From Trinickia fusca (GTDB taxonomy: Bacteria > Pseudomonadota > Gammaproteobacteria > Burkholderiales > Burkholderiaceae): DNA of 64,000 bases. Shown in pieces: positions 41,071-49,736 of this stretch. Under the pieces are notes generated by a model. It had not been told where the DNA came from. It worked only from the letters and a program-made list of their open reading frames with translations, and searched no databases. Every line of letters begins with the position of its first letter. Positions within the stretch are counted from its first letter, which is position 1. The DNA lies in NCBI RefSeq assembly GCF_003628145.1, contig NZ_RBZV01000006.1, positions 220,875 to 284,874 on the forward strand, given 5' to 3'. The position numbers were made by a program, and so were the translations under genes.

Positions 41071-42210
41071 TCACCCGCGAACCAACAGCACGCCGTCTGC
41101 GCCCTGTTCGACGCGCGTACCGAGCCTCTCGCTCTCGCGCGCAAGCGTCGTATGAAGCCACGCCGCGCCTTGTGCCGGCGCGCAGCGCAATTGCATCTGC
41201 CGGATTTGCATCGGCACTGCCTGCAGCTCGATCAACGTTCCGTTGCTACCCTCGACGCATACGAAGTACATCAACGCCAAATCGGGCCGGTAATGCTCTT
41301 CTCCGGCGATGCCTTCGTAGTCGTTCAACAGATCGCCGCAGCCATATAGAACGAGTTTGCCCCGGTAGAGCTCGACGCCTCGCACATGGTGTGACGAATG
41401 GCCGTGCACGATGTCGACGCCACCTGTGTCGATCAAAGCATGGGCAAACGCCCGCTCGTCGTCGCCGACATCGAACCCCCAATTGCTCCCCCAATGCAGC
41501 GAGACGACGACCAGTTCACCCGGGCCGCGTTCGGCCGCCATGCGTCGTCCGATCATCTCCGCACGGCTTACCGTGATTTCCGGCACATAGTTCACACCGC
41601 TTCGATGCGCCGTGGCCGCCCAAGAGGCCGGCACACCGCTCGTCGGCGCGCCGAATGCGTAGACCCGCACGCGCAAGCCACTTGCCAGCGTAAGGACTGC
41701 GGGCGCTGCCGCTTGGGCCTGATCCTTGCCTGCGCCCGCCGCTTGGATGCCCGCGCCGCGTAGCGTCGCAAGCGTGTCGTCGAGCCCTTGGCGCCCCCAG
41801 TCGAGCGTATGGTTGTTCGCCAGCACGCAGCAGTCGACGCGTGCACTCGTCAGACAGCCGATGTTGTCCGGATGCATGCGGTATAGCACCGCCTTGTTGG
41901 GCCAGTAGTCGGCGCTTGCCGTGACCGCCGTTTCGAGGTTGATGAGGCGGATATGCGGCTGCATGCGCTCCAGTACGGCCAGCGCGTCGCCCCAGGGATA
42001 CGCATCGCCGATCGACGCGGGCAGCGCTCCGTTCGCCTGCTCGGCCAGTCGCACGTAGTCGCGCGCGGAATGGCAGAAATTTTCGTAGAGCTGAGGATTG
42101 CCGGCGTGCGGCAGGATGGCGTCGATGCCGCGCCCCGTCATCACGTCGCCGCTCAGAAAGAGGCACGCGTACGGCACCTGTTCCTGTTGCACGACATCCA
42201 CCGCGTTCAT
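41071..42210 (-). CDS. CapA family protein (poly-gamma-glutamate biosynthesis-like metallophosphatase fold)
   Basis: A 379-residue CapA/PgsA-like protein. The calcineurin-like core shows LFLSGDVMTGRGID, RLINLETAVTASADYWPNKA, VDCCVLANNHTLDWGRQGL, LVVVSLHWGSNWGFDVGDDE, and GVDIVHGHSSHHVRGVEL, with the Asp, Asn-His and His residues of a metal site. CapA is needed for poly-gamma-glutamate capsule in Bacillus, but most proteobacterial members are unlinked to capsule genes, and none is present here. No signal peptide is visible. The gene overlaps the small DUF2905 gene by 4 bp (ATGA at 42207-42210). Confidence 0.88.
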   Translation of the reverse strand: MNAVDVVQQEQVPYACLFLSGDVMTGRGIDAILPHAGNPQLYENFCHSARDYVRLAEQANGALPASIGDAYPWGDALAVLERMQPHIRLINLETAVTASADYWPNKAVLYRMHPDNIGCLTSARVDCCVLANNHTLDWGRQGLDDTLATLRGAGIQAAGAGKDQAQAAAPAVLTLASGLRVRVYAFGAPTSGVPASWAATAHRSGVNYVPEITVSRAEMIGRRMAAERGPGELVVVSLHWGSNWGFDVGDDERAFAHALIDTGGVDIVHGHSSHHVRGVELYRGKLVLYGCGDLLNDYEGIAGEEHYRPDLALMYFVCVEGSNGTLIELQAVPMQIRQMQLRCAPAQGAAWLHTTLARESERLGTRVEQGADGVLLVRG

Positions 42211-42407
42211 CGCCGGAATAGCCAGATCAGGATCGTCAGCACGACTGAAATGACGAGGCAGGTGACGATCGGAAGATGGAAGCTGAAGCCCTCGCGGACG
42301 ATATGGACATCACCGGGCAAACGACCGAACGGTATCCGCGCGAGCCAGCGCCAGGCGAGCCCCGCCACGAACAGCACGATGCCGCTGATCAGAAGGATGC
42401 GTTGCAT
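42207..42407 (-). CDS. DUF2905 family small membrane protein
   Basis: A 66-residue protein with two transmembrane helices (LLISGIVLFVAGLAWRW and PIVTCLVISVVLTILIWLF) separated by the conserved loop GRLPGDVHIVREGFSFHLP that defines DUF2905. It is a two-helix inner membrane hairpin of unknown role. It is coupled by a 4-bp overlap to the capA-like gene, so the two are probably made together. Confidence 0.88.
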   Translation of the reverse strand: MQRILLISGIVLFVAGLAWRWLARIPFGRLPGDVHIVREGFSFHLPIVTCLVISVVLTILIWLFRR

Positions 42408-42548
42408 AGCGCGCGATGAGCAATGGCAACCGGGAGGTGCCGACTTGCATAGCGTAGCGCGTGCCGCGTTCGTGTGCTTGCCCCCTTTCTCCCACAGCGC
42501 ACGCCGACTCGAGACGGCCGTCGCCGGCGCCGCCTCGATACCTGAACG

Positions 42549-43067
42549 TTACGGATGCAGCCTTTCGTAACGGGCCAACGCGATCTTGCGGCCAGACGCG
42601 GCCGCTGCGAAGGCAAGCACGATCAGGGCGATCGCCAAGCTATGCAGATCCTTGAGCACGCCGGCAGATACCTCCGCCGGCTTCCCAACCTGAGCCAACG
42701 TATGATCGATCGTGGTGGCATACAGCGCGATCGTGGCGACCGCGCCGAGCGTACCGAATAGCGACAGCAATTCGGCCGCATATTTGATGCGCGCTTTCTC
42801 CGCACGTAGTTCGGGGTCGCTCTTCTGCTTCGCACTCTTGAGCGCGTCGTAGGCGAATTTGTAGCCGACACCACCGATAAAGGCGATCAGCACCACGATG
42901 GTAATCGCACGCACCAACAGGGTGTCCGCGTAGCGGCTCGCGGCGATCGCCCCTCCTGCGCAAACGCCCAAGAAAAACAGCGTAGGAAGCGCACGGCAAA
43001 CGCAGGCGAAGGAATCCTGCGACGGTGGTGACTTCTGTGCTTGTTGTACTTGTTGTTGATCGTTCAT
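42549..43067 (-). CDS. Hypothetical membrane protein
   Basis: A 172-residue protein. A polar, Gln-rich N-terminus (MNDQQQVQQAQKSPPSQDSF) is followed by four hydrophobic segments: ALPTLFFLGVCAGGAIAA, AITIVVLIAFIGGVGYKFAY, LLSLFGTLGAVATIALYA and SLAIALIVLAFAAAASG. A charged stretch (KSAKQKSDPELRAEKARIK) lies between the second and third. No family recognised. Start ATG 43067; the longer frame to 43136 lacks plausible N-terminal features. It lies 53 bp downstream of the CPBP protease on the same strand. Confidence 0.65.
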   Translation of the reverse strand: MNDQQQVQQAQKSPPSQDSFACVCRALPTLFFLGVCAGGAIAASRYADTLLVRAITIVVLIAFIGGVGYKFAYDALKSAKQKSDPELRAEKARIKYAAELLSLFGTLGAVATIALYATTIDHTLAQVGKPAEVSAGVLKDLHSLAIALIVLAFAAAASGRKIALARYERLHP

Positions 43068-43119
43068 AGTGGTCCGCCTCGTTAGCGTGCATGGCGCTGC
43101 CGCTCCGGCAGCGCACCGC

Positions 43120-44079
43120 TTACCGCATGGTTGCATCCAAAGGCGCCCACGCCCTCGGCTTGCGCCCCCACCAGCGCCACATCAGCACGACCATCGCAAC
43201 GATCACCACGAGCACGAACACGCTGCCCTCGGGCCCCGTCGCGCCGCCGCTCAACAGCGGGTGACCAAGCGGACGCGAGACGAACAGAGCGCCCGCCGAC
43301 ATTTCGCTGCTATCGGCCGTGCCGTAGAAGTACGACTCGCCCCAGTCCCATGCCGCGTGAAAACCGATCGCCCACCACAACGAACCCGTGTACCAGAGCG
43401 ACAGGCAAAACACGAGGCCGATCAAGCCGGCGCTAATGAGCCCGACCGGCGTTTCGCCAGGGTTCACACCGTGGATCGCGCCGAACGCTACCGAGAAAAA
43501 GAGTGCCGCCCCCCAGAAGCCGAAGCCGCGCGCGAGCGTGTATTGCAGATAACCGCGCAGCAACGATTCCTCGAAGAGGCCCGTCGTGACGAACATGAGC
43601 CCCCACATGGCGCCGTACTTCCAGAGGTCGGAGCCGTGCGTCGTCGATGCGTCGATCTGCAGGAAGCCGCCCTTCCAAAGTGCGAGCACCAGCAGCGAGA
43701 TCGCCACGAACCCGGCAACCAGGCCCGATACGAAGCGCATGATGCGCGCCTTGCCTTGCAGGCCATAGGCCAGCAACGAGCGGCGTTCGATCCGCGCGAG
43801 CACGGCGGTGGCAATCACGACCGACACCAGTTGTATGCCTTCCATGGCCAGTCCGACACCGGGCGTGAGCACATCCGTACGGGAAACATGGGGCAGGAAA
43901 TACCGGGAGGCACGGCCAAGCGCGAATATCGACAACGCGAACACGCCGAGGAACAGCAGCATGCTCGACACGGCGCGCCTGCGATTGCCGCCCACCAACA
44001 GCCAGCGTAATCCCTGGCTGCGCGAAGCAACAGGCAGTGCATCACCCTCGACCGGGGGCGGGGTATAAGTCTCGTCCAT
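43120..44079 (-). CDS. CPBP (CAAX/Abi) family intramembrane metalloprotease
   Basis: A 319-residue membrane protein of the CPBP family. The three motifs are clear: GLFEESLLRGYLQ (EExxxR with the catalytic Glu pair), FGAIHGVN (FxxxH), and FHAAWDWGE (second His and conserved Asn/Asp position). About eight hydrophobic helices are visible. Relatives cleave prenylated proteins or confer bacteriocin self-immunity; in this setting there is no bacteriocin gene, so the role is unknown. It is divergent from the GH18-like gene. Confidence 0.87.
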   Translation of the reverse strand: MDETYTPPPVEGDALPVASRSQGLRWLLVGGNRRRAVSSMLLFLGVFALSIFALGRASRYFLPHVSRTDVLTPGVGLAMEGIQLVSVVIATAVLARIERRSLLAYGLQGKARIMRFVSGLVAGFVAISLLVLALWKGGFLQIDASTTHGSDLWKYGAMWGLMFVTTGLFEESLLRGYLQYTLARGFGFWGAALFFSVAFGAIHGVNPGETPVGLISAGLIGLVFCLSLWYTGSLWWAIGFHAAWDWGESYFYGTADSSEMSAGALFVSRPLGHPLLSGGATGPEGSVFVLVVIVAMVVLMWRWWGRKPRAWAPLDATMR

Positions 44080-44293
44080 GTGTGGCTCCTATAAGTCGTT
44101 TTATTCTTCGACGGCTGCCGGTTGTCCAGTCTAGAACATCTAGTGGACATCACGACCGCCACCTGAAAGGTGCCGCATTTTTACCTAGCCGAAAAGAAAT
44201 CGCTAGTAGAGCAGAACGTTCCGGCTAGTGTAATGATTCAGTCGGAATTCTATGGAAATATTGAAAGCCCCCTTCTCCTACGGAACAAGAACA

Positions 44294-45307
44294 ATGAAAC
44301 CTCTTGTCGCCTGCATCGCGGGCCTTCTGTCTGTTGCGTCGATCAGCGCGTCTGCAGAACCCATGGTGCTCGCCTACTATTCGGATTATTCGAATAATTA
44401 CAATTCTCTGACGCGATATTACGGCAACTTCAACGCTGCCTCGGTCGACTTCTACAACATCACGAAAGATGGGGTCGTCGCGGGCAATGGCGCTCCGGTG
44501 CCCAGCACTGCCCTCGCCTTCCTGAAGGCCAAAGGCATTCCCACTTACGGCTGCGTCTCGAACGTCGATGGCGACTGGAGCCCATCGATCGCGCACGAGG
44601 TCACATCCAAGAACCTCGATACAGCCGTGCGCAACCTCGTCGCGTTCGCACAGAACAATCAATTCGCGGGCATCAACATCGACTTCGAAGGGGTCGACCA
44701 AGGCGATCGCAACAATTTCAGCAACTTCGTGCAGGTGCTGGGTCGCGCATTGCATGAGCAAGGGCTCAAGCTCATCGTCAGCGTGCCGGCGTTCTCGACG
44801 ACCGACGAAACGAATTCGGCCAACTATGGCTATGATTTGCGCGCACTCGGCGCCGGTGTCGACTATCTGCAGATCATGACCTACGACGAGACGATCCCAG
44901 CCTGGTCTCCTGGCCCTGTCGCCGGCTCCGACTGGATGGAAAACGACCTCGACTACGCCACCTCGCTTGTACCGGCGAACAAGATCCTGAACGGCCTGCC
45001 GTCGTACGGCAACGACTGGCCTGCCCACGATTCCGGTACGCAACTCTTTTGGGCCGATACCGACGCGCTTGTGCAGCAGTATGGAGTGAAGCCGAGCTAT
45101 GTCGGCTCGAACAACTCGGTGACGTTCCGCTACACCGCCAGCGACGGCAGCGGCACGCATACCGTGTGGACCGAAAACGCACGCAGCGTGAAGCTGAAGG
45201 CAAGCCTCGTCAATGCGTACGGCCTGGCCGGGACGTCGATGTATGCCCTGGGGATGGAAGATGCGCGCTTCTGGCAAGCGCTGAAGGCAGGCCTCGCGCA
45301 GCAATGA
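44294..45307 (+). CDS. Exported glycoside hydrolase family 18-like protein
   Basis: A 337-residue exported protein with signal peptide (KPLVACIAGLLSVASISASAEP). The GH18 catalytic motif DxxDxDxE appears as FAGINIDFEG, with Glu in the catalytic place; further GH18 marks are VDYLQIMTYDE and LAGTSMYALGMED near the C-terminus. The overall length and pattern resemble YaaH/SleL-type N-acetylglucosaminidases more than large secreted chitinases, but there is no LysM domain. Likely substrate: peptidoglycan or chitin-type glycans. Start ATG 44294 places the signal peptide correctly; an upstream start at 44252 adds 14 unlikely residues. Confidence 0.85.
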   Translation: MKPLVACIAGLLSVASISASAEPMVLAYYSDYSNNYNSLTRYYGNFNAASVDFYNITKDGVVAGNGAPVPSTALAFLKAKGIPTYGCVSNVDGDWSPSIAHEVTSKNLDTAVRNLVAFAQNNQFAGINIDFEGVDQGDRNNFSNFVQVLGRALHEQGLKLIVSVPAFSTTDETNSANYGYDLRALGAGVDYLQIMTYDETIPAWSPGPVAGSDWMENDLDYATSLVPANKILNGLPSYGNDWPAHDSGTQLFWADTDALVQQYGVKPSYVGSNNSVTFRYTASDGSGTHTVWTENARSVKLKASLVNAYGLAGTSMYALGMEDARFWQALKAGLAQQ

Positions 45308-45368
45308 CGCGAGCGACGCAGCCGGAGCACACCGCTTGCCCCGGCCGCGTCACCGCGTGCGAAAAGCA

Positions 45369-45905
45369 TCAAGCCGCGTCGCGGGTCTCGAGGTCCGCGG
45401 TGTTGAGCCAGTTGCTGCGCCCGTCCGTGCCCGAATCGCGCTTGGCGAGCCGCGCCACGCCCACCATGCCCGTCGCCATCACGCTGGGCCGCCCGTCACC
45501 GTCGATGAGCCGCGCTTCGAGAAACACGACACTCGACGAGCGCCGCACCGCCCAGCATTCGACGACGGGCTGCGCGGCACGCACGGGCTTCATGAACTGA
45601 ATCGACAGCTGCACCGTCCCGCAAGTACGACCGCGAAAGTGCACGATGCCCGCCACCGACATCGCGCAATCCATCAAGCCCGCGATGATGGCGCCGTTCA
45701 ACGCTTCGGTGCCGAGGCCACCCGTGTGTGCGCGCGTGCGACGCACCAGCGCAAGCCGCACGACGCGCTCATCGCTGAGATCGAGCGCCGCACCCAGATG
45801 CTCGAGAATCGGCATGGCACCGAGCCGGGCCTGCCACTGCGCCCGATCCTCCGCCGTGCCCGGCACGCTCAAAGCGTCCGCGGCCCAAGTCGTACTCAGC
45901 CCCAT
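45369..45905 (-). CDS. PaaI-type hotdog-fold acyl thioesterase
   Basis: A 178-residue hotdog-fold protein of the PaaI thioesterase type. Key blocks are GLGTEALNGAIIAGLMDCAMSVAG (the hotdog helix with the usual Asn-Gly and Asp), GRTCGTVQLSIQFMKPVRA and SVVFLEARLIDGDGRPSVMATG. Such enzymes hydrolyse acyl-CoA or acyl-carrier-protein thioesters. It overlaps the radical SAM gene by 10 bp and is the last gene of a four-gene operon that begins with a type II thioesterase, so it may release the finished product or recycle CoA. Confidence 0.82.
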   Translation of the reverse strand: MGLSTTWAADALSVPGTAEDRAQWQARLGAMPILEHLGAALDLSDERVVRLALVRRTRAHTGGLGTEALNGAIIAGLMDCAMSVAGIVHFRGRTCGTVQLSIQFMKPVRAAQPVVECWAVRRSSSVVFLEARLIDGDGRPSVMATGMVGVARLAKRDSGTDGRSNWLNTADLETRDAA

Positions 45906-47074
45906 CGCAGCGCGTCCTCCGTCGCCACCGCCTCGGGTAGTGCCGTTACGACGGGCTCCGCTACCGGCTCCGGCTCGCTCGCGCCCTGGCGGAACGGTGA
46001 CCAGATGAACTGCTTCCAGTAGCCTTCAGCGACGCCGACCCAACTGCGCAGCGACTCGAGACTGTCGAGCGATTTATCGAGGCTCACCATCAGCCAGCTA
46101 TAGACGGCCTGGCTGTCGCGGCAGTCTTCGCAATGCCCCGACGTGCAGCACAGCTCGACCGTCTTCAGATCGGGCTTCCAGGTGTTGAACATCGGCAGCG
46201 CGGCATTGCCGTTCACGAGCCGCTCGGCGTTGCCCGGATGGTCCTGGCTCACGCTCGGGCACACGTCGTAGCCGAACTCGCCACACCATGCATGGCCCGT
46301 CACGATCGCTTCGATGTGTGCAGGGTGGTTCAGCACCGTCTCGGGGTAGAGCTCGCGCACACGCAACATCTCGTCGAGCAAACGGCGCTGATTCAACATG
46401 CGCAGCGGATGCCCGGTGTTGTACTTGCTGTAGAAGTTGAACGTGACGACGTTGCCGTTCTCGCGAATGCGCCTCACCGTCGGCTCGATGTACGAGAGTC
46501 CATCCTCGGTGACCGCGAACACGAACGTCGCGCGCGGATCGTTGCGATAGTTCTCGAGCGCCGTGTCGAACAAACCCGTAAACGTGCTGCCGCCAGGGCG
46601 AATCGCACGCAGTTCGTCATCGAGCGGGCCGCCACCGAACAGCGAAATGAACACCGTCACGTCTTTGAACGGCTCGACGTTGGGCAACGGCTTGAGCCCG
46701 TTGGTCGAGATCGACACGTAGCGCATGCCTTCGACGAACGCTTCGACGCGGTTCAAAAACAGAGTCGGCTCGCCGCCGATCAGCAAGGCACAGTTGACGC
46801 GCCGTCTGCGTTCGTTCTGGATGAAGTCACGCCACTCGTCGATGCTCTTGACCTCGGTCGCGTTCTGGTCGTGACCGAACTCGAAGAACCAACAGCCTTT
46901 GCAGCGAATGTTGCAGGCGTTCGTGAGGTGATACTCCGACGCACGCACGAGCGACGAGAAGCGCCGCACTTCAGTGAAGCGGCGTTCGAGCTCGGGGTCC
47001 TGAGCGAGCAGAAGCGGCAGGCGTTCGGCGATTGCCGCTTTGCGCTTGATTTGGAGTTCGCGTGTGGCGCTCAT
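45896..47074 (-). CDS. Radical SAM protein with C-terminal Cys-rich (SPASM-like) region
   Basis: A 392-residue radical SAM enzyme. The cluster motif CNIRCKGC (C54, C58, C61) binds the SAM-activating 4Fe-4S. INCALLIGGEPTLFLN-type and VSISTNGLK segments follow in the barrel. The C-terminal part has further Cys (AWCGEFGYDVCP, then VELCCTSGHCEDCRD), which resembles an auxiliary-cluster domain as in SPASM or Twitch proteins. ATG 47074 overlaps the stop of the PaaA-like gene by 4 bp. No precursor peptide gene was found, so a small-molecule, acyl-CoA or carrier-bound substrate is as likely as a peptide. Confidence 0.88.
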   Translation of the reverse strand: MSATRELQIKRKAAIAERLPLLLAQDPELERRFTEVRRFSSLVRASEYHLTNACNIRCKGCWFFEFGHDQNATEVKSIDEWRDFIQNERRRRVNCALLIGGEPTLFLNRVEAFVEGMRYVSISTNGLKPLPNVEPFKDVTVFISLFGGGPLDDELRAIRPGGSTFTGLFDTALENYRNDPRATFVFAVTEDGLSYIEPTVRRIRENGNVVTFNFYSKYNTGHPLRMLNQRRLLDEMLRVRELYPETVLNHPAHIEAIVTGHAWCGEFGYDVCPSVSQDHPGNAERLVNGNAALPMFNTWKPDLKTVELCCTSGHCEDCRDSQAVYSWLMVSLDKSLDSLESLRSWVGVAEGYWKQFIWSPFRQGASEPEPVAEPVVTALPEAVATEDALRWG

Positions 47075-47844
47075 GCTGGCTCCGCGGAAACGCTCGATGC
47101 CGCCATCTCGGGCACCACCAGCTTGAGCGCCGCCAGGCGCGGCAGGATCTTGCGCACGAAATGCTGGCGCAATTCACCGTTCGTGGTCTTGCGCAGCCCC
47201 CACTTCACGTAAAGCGCAGTGCGCTTGGACTCATCGCGCCCGAACAGCGCGAGGATGTGCGGCCACAGCCGATCGAGCGCATGCTGCGCCTCCTGGCGGC
47301 CTTCGTCGGTCGAGCAGGCGTCGCGGATGATCCGAAAGCCGTGCGCGACGTGCACATGCTCGTCCTTGATGATCTGCCTGACGAAGATCTCGCTGAACGG
47401 CTCATAGCTGCAATCCTGGAACTCGAGCAGATGTTCGAGCACGACCGCCTCACCAAGGAACGAGAAGATGCCACGCTCCATCCAGTTCTTCACGCCGCGC
47501 ACGAGCTCGTTCGCGTAGTACGGCCGCTGTTGGAAATGCTGCGCCAGCATGGCGCTCGTATCGACGTTGAGATCCGAAAGCACCGCAGCGCTTAGCTGAT
47601 AGTGCTGCACTTCCTCCCCCGCGCGTTCGCAGCACACGAGCTTTTCGTAGGCGTTGGGCGCAAGGTTGTAGAACAATTGCGTGTAGTCGTCGGCCCCTGT
47701 CAGCTCGCCCTCGGTATGCACGAGCATCAGATGCGTGGCGAGCTTCTGATACTCCTCGGGCATGTTTCTAAAGTCTTCTGGTGTCCTAACTGCATTCTTG
47801 CCGAGCACCGGCTCGGGCGCTGCATACGTCGGTTCCAAGTGCAT
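47071..47844 (-). CDS. PaaA-like diiron oxygenase (ferritin-like fold)
   Basis: A 257-residue helical protein like the phenylacetyl-CoA epoxidase subunits PaaA/PaaC. Two ExxH pairs that make a diiron site are visible: E78-x-x-H81 (GEEVQH) and E162-x-x-H165 (DEHVH), with additional Glu residues in helix GEAVVLEHLLEF. PaaA-type enzymes oxidise CoA thioesters, so together with two thioesterases in the operon an acyl-thioester substrate is likely. The other paa genes are missing, so this is not phenylacetate degradation. Start ATG 47844; the longer frame overlaps the upstream gene. Coupled to the radical SAM gene. Confidence 0.8.
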   Translation of the reverse strand: MHLEPTYAAPEPVLGKNAVRTPEDFRNMPEEYQKLATHLMLVHTEGELTGADDYTQLFYNLAPNAYEKLVCCERAGEEVQHYQLSAAVLSDLNVDTSAMLAQHFQQRPYYANELVRGVKNWMERGIFSFLGEAVVLEHLLEFQDCSYEPFSEIFVRQIIKDEHVHVAHGFRIIRDACSTDEGRQEAQHALDRLWPHILALFGRDESKRTALYVKWGLRKTTNGELRQHFVRKILPRLAALKLVVPEMAASSVSAEPA

Positions 47845-47869
47845 CCCCTTTTCGTTTTTCACCTGCGTT

Positions 47870-48670
47870 TCAGACGCTCGCCACACCCGCGCGGCGATGC
47901 GTGTCGGCCTTGAGGCCATCGACGATCGCCGTCAGATGAGCGAGTACCTCCTCCCGATGGCTCTTGATGAAGAAGTGACCGCCATCGAACATCCGCGTGC
48001 AGACGGGCACGCTGGAATACCGCTGCCATTCGGCAAGATCCGTCGCCCACACGAGCGCATCGTCGCGTCCGCCAAGCACGTGAATCGGCACGGGCAGCTC
48101 GCGAATCGGGGAACGCCACTCTTCGTGGCTTTGCAGGTCTGCGCGGATCGTGGGTAGGAACATGTCAATGAAGGCCTCCGCATTGGGCAAATCCCGCGGC
48201 AGTCCTTCGAGCAGATTCAATTCGCGCACCAGCTCGTCGCGCGGCAAATCATGCAGACGTCGCTGGCGCCGCGACGGCAGGTGCGGTGCCGAGCAGCCCG
48301 ATACGACGAGTGAGCGCGGCGGCGTACCGACATCGAACAGATGCTTGGTCAGCTCGAGTGCGACCACGCCGCCCATGCTGTGACCGTAGACGATCAAATC
48401 GACGCCGACAGGGTTGGCTAAACCGCTCATCACCTCGTCGACGATTTCCGCCATCGTGAAGAGCGGCGCTTCGCGAAAGCGCGCGCCGCGCCCCGGCAGT
48501 TCGACGGCGCACACTTCGACGTCGGCGGGCAGCAACGTATGCCACCGGCTGTATGCGGAGGCGCTGCCGCCGGCATACGAGCAGCAGACCATGCGCATGC
48601 GCGGCGAACGCACCGGCTTGAAAATCATCAGCGGCGCGCGTCGCGGGCCGTGGGCTGCGCTCGAATTCAT
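47870..48670 (-). CDS. Type II thioesterase (GrsT-like)
   Basis: A 266-residue alpha/beta-hydrolase of the type II thioesterase group that edits NRPS/PKS carrier proteins. The nucleophile elbow is YGHSMGG, an oxyanion region YAGGSASAYSRW is near the N-terminus, VHVLGG-like IHVLGGRDDALV precedes the catalytic Asp, and the catalytic His is in FDGGHFFIKSH. No NRPS or PKS lies in the window, so it may serve a megasynthase elsewhere or a stand-alone acyl carrier. It is the first gene of the operon and is preceded, 129-148 bp upstream, by a lux-box-like site. Confidence 0.87.
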   Translation of the reverse strand: MNSSAAHGPRRAPLMIFKPVRSPRMRMVCCSYAGGSASAYSRWHTLLPADVEVCAVELPGRGARFREAPLFTMAEIVDEVMSGLANPVGVDLIVYGHSMGGVVALELTKHLFDVGTPPRSLVVSGCSAPHLPSRRQRRLHDLPRDELVRELNLLEGLPRDLPNAEAFIDMFLPTIRADLQSHEEWRSPIRELPVPIHVLGGRDDALVWATDLAEWQRYSSVPVCTRMFDGGHFFIKSHREEVLAHLTAIVDGLKADTHRRAGVASV

Positions 48671-48798
48671 CGGGCGTTCGCTCTCAGTCTCGTCGTTTTG
48701 CTCTCAGGTCCTTCGACACGGCCCGCGGTCTGGCCCAGGAATCTCGAGCGGGCCGCAAGCTGTCCATACCCATCATGCATGGGACTCTACGAAATGGC

Positions 48799-48818
48799 AG
48801 CTGTAGTTTTTTGCAGGT
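48799..48818. promoter_or_regulatory. lux-box-like site upstream of the thioesterase operon
   Basis: The 20-base stretch AGCTGTAGTTTTTTGCAGGT matches the classical lux box ACCTGTAGGATCGTACAGGT at 14 of 20 positions by my count, including both outer half-sites (CTGTAG and CAGGT). It lies 129 bp before the thioesterase start and 430 bp before the DUF4902-type gene, in the divergent interval next to luxI and luxR. A LuxR-AHL complex is the expected binder. Binding is inferred, not shown. Confidence 0.6.
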
Positions 48819-49248
48819 CCAAATCGTTTGCGTCTTCGTAGTTCTGGCAGCACAATGGGCCGCACTTCGCTCGTTCGAAGCGGGATAAACGCAAAACGGC
48901 TCCGATATGCGCATATACGCACCTGCCCGGCCCGTTGTCCCTTGGCCATCCCGATTACCCGCTGGCGATGGCCCTACGACGCTCGGATCATCCATCCGAT
49001 TCGTCACGGTAGACGGCAGCATGCGCTGTGCCGAGCACGCGGCGATACGCCATGCCGATGAGCCGCCTCACTCGTGCGGCCTGCCGTTCCCAATCAAACA
49101 CACCTTGTCACGAAGCGTCGGGCAACCCGGCGTCGACGCGGGAACCCGCCAAGTTTTGAAGCGGTGTAGCCCTCTCTCGCATGTGTCCGCCGTAGCATAC
49201 GGCCACACGCGCAAACACCCCCGTCACGCGCAAACAAGGAGATTTCAA

Positions 49249-49674
49249 TTGGGCATGAGACTGGCGAGGATGAGCGCATCGGCGCGTATGGATACGCCGA
49301 CGTCCGCGGACGGCTACGTGCGCGTACCGGCCGCACGACTGACCGCGCTGACGCTGAATCCGATCTGGGCGGCCGCCGACGAGGACGTGCTTCTGCAAGC
49401 GTGGGACGCGGGCATGCCGGCTTGCCGCGCGGGCTATTGCGAGTGGGTCGATCAAGTGTGGCACCCGCCCATCACGCTCGGCTGGTGCTGGTTCGTCGAT
49501 CCTCGGCATACCTACCGCCTGTTGCCGCAAAGCGTAGCCGGCAACGTGATGATCGTGGGCCCCAAAGGCTATGACATCGGGCCCGCACAAACCGTGCAAT
49601 GTCTGGAAGACTGGATTTGTACACTTTCGTGGGGCCAGCACATTAACGCGCTCGCGGCACATACCGACCTGTAG
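49249..49674 (+). CDS. DUF4902-type protein next to luxI
   Basis: A 141-residue protein resembling DUF4902, a family I recall as sitting beside luxI/luxR in Burkholderia. Readable parts are GYVRVPAARLTALTLNPIWA, CEWVDQVWHPPITLGWCWF and MIVGPKGYDIGP; Trp and Cys are frequent. No function is known; some such genes modulate quorum sensing. Start TTG 49249 has a perfect AAGGAGA six bases upstream; ATG 49255, two codons later, is the alternative. It lies 62 bp upstream of luxI, likely the same transcript. Confidence 0.72.
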   Translation: MGMRLARMSASARMDTPTSADGYVRVPAARLTALTLNPIWAAADEDVLLQAWDAGMPACRAGYCEWVDQVWHPPITLGWCWFVDPRHTYRLLPQSVAGNVMIVGPKGYDIGPAQTVQCLEDWICTLSWGQHINALAAHTDL

Positions 49675-49736
49675 GAACTTGCAGTTTCGTCGCTCCTGCC
49701 TATCGACTTTAATGGGTCGTCCACAGGAGCTTGCAA

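Noticed and set aside
43069..44010. 313-residue plus-strand frame
   Set aside because: Antisense to the CPBP protease; His/Arg-rich shadow.
44225..45304. 359-residue minus-strand frame
   Set aside because: Antisense to the GH18-like gene, whose signal peptide and catalytic motif are unmistakable.
46133..47212. 359-residue plus-strand frame
   Set aside because: Antisense to the radical SAM gene with its CxxxCxxC motif.
47071..47844. Phenylacetate degradation operon
   Set aside because: Only a PaaA-like diiron protein and a PaaI-like thioesterase are present; the other paa genes are missing and a radical SAM enzyme is in the operon.
49675..49736. Second lux box directly upstream of luxI
   Set aside because: Only a half-site-like ACTTGCAG is visible; the other half does not match.
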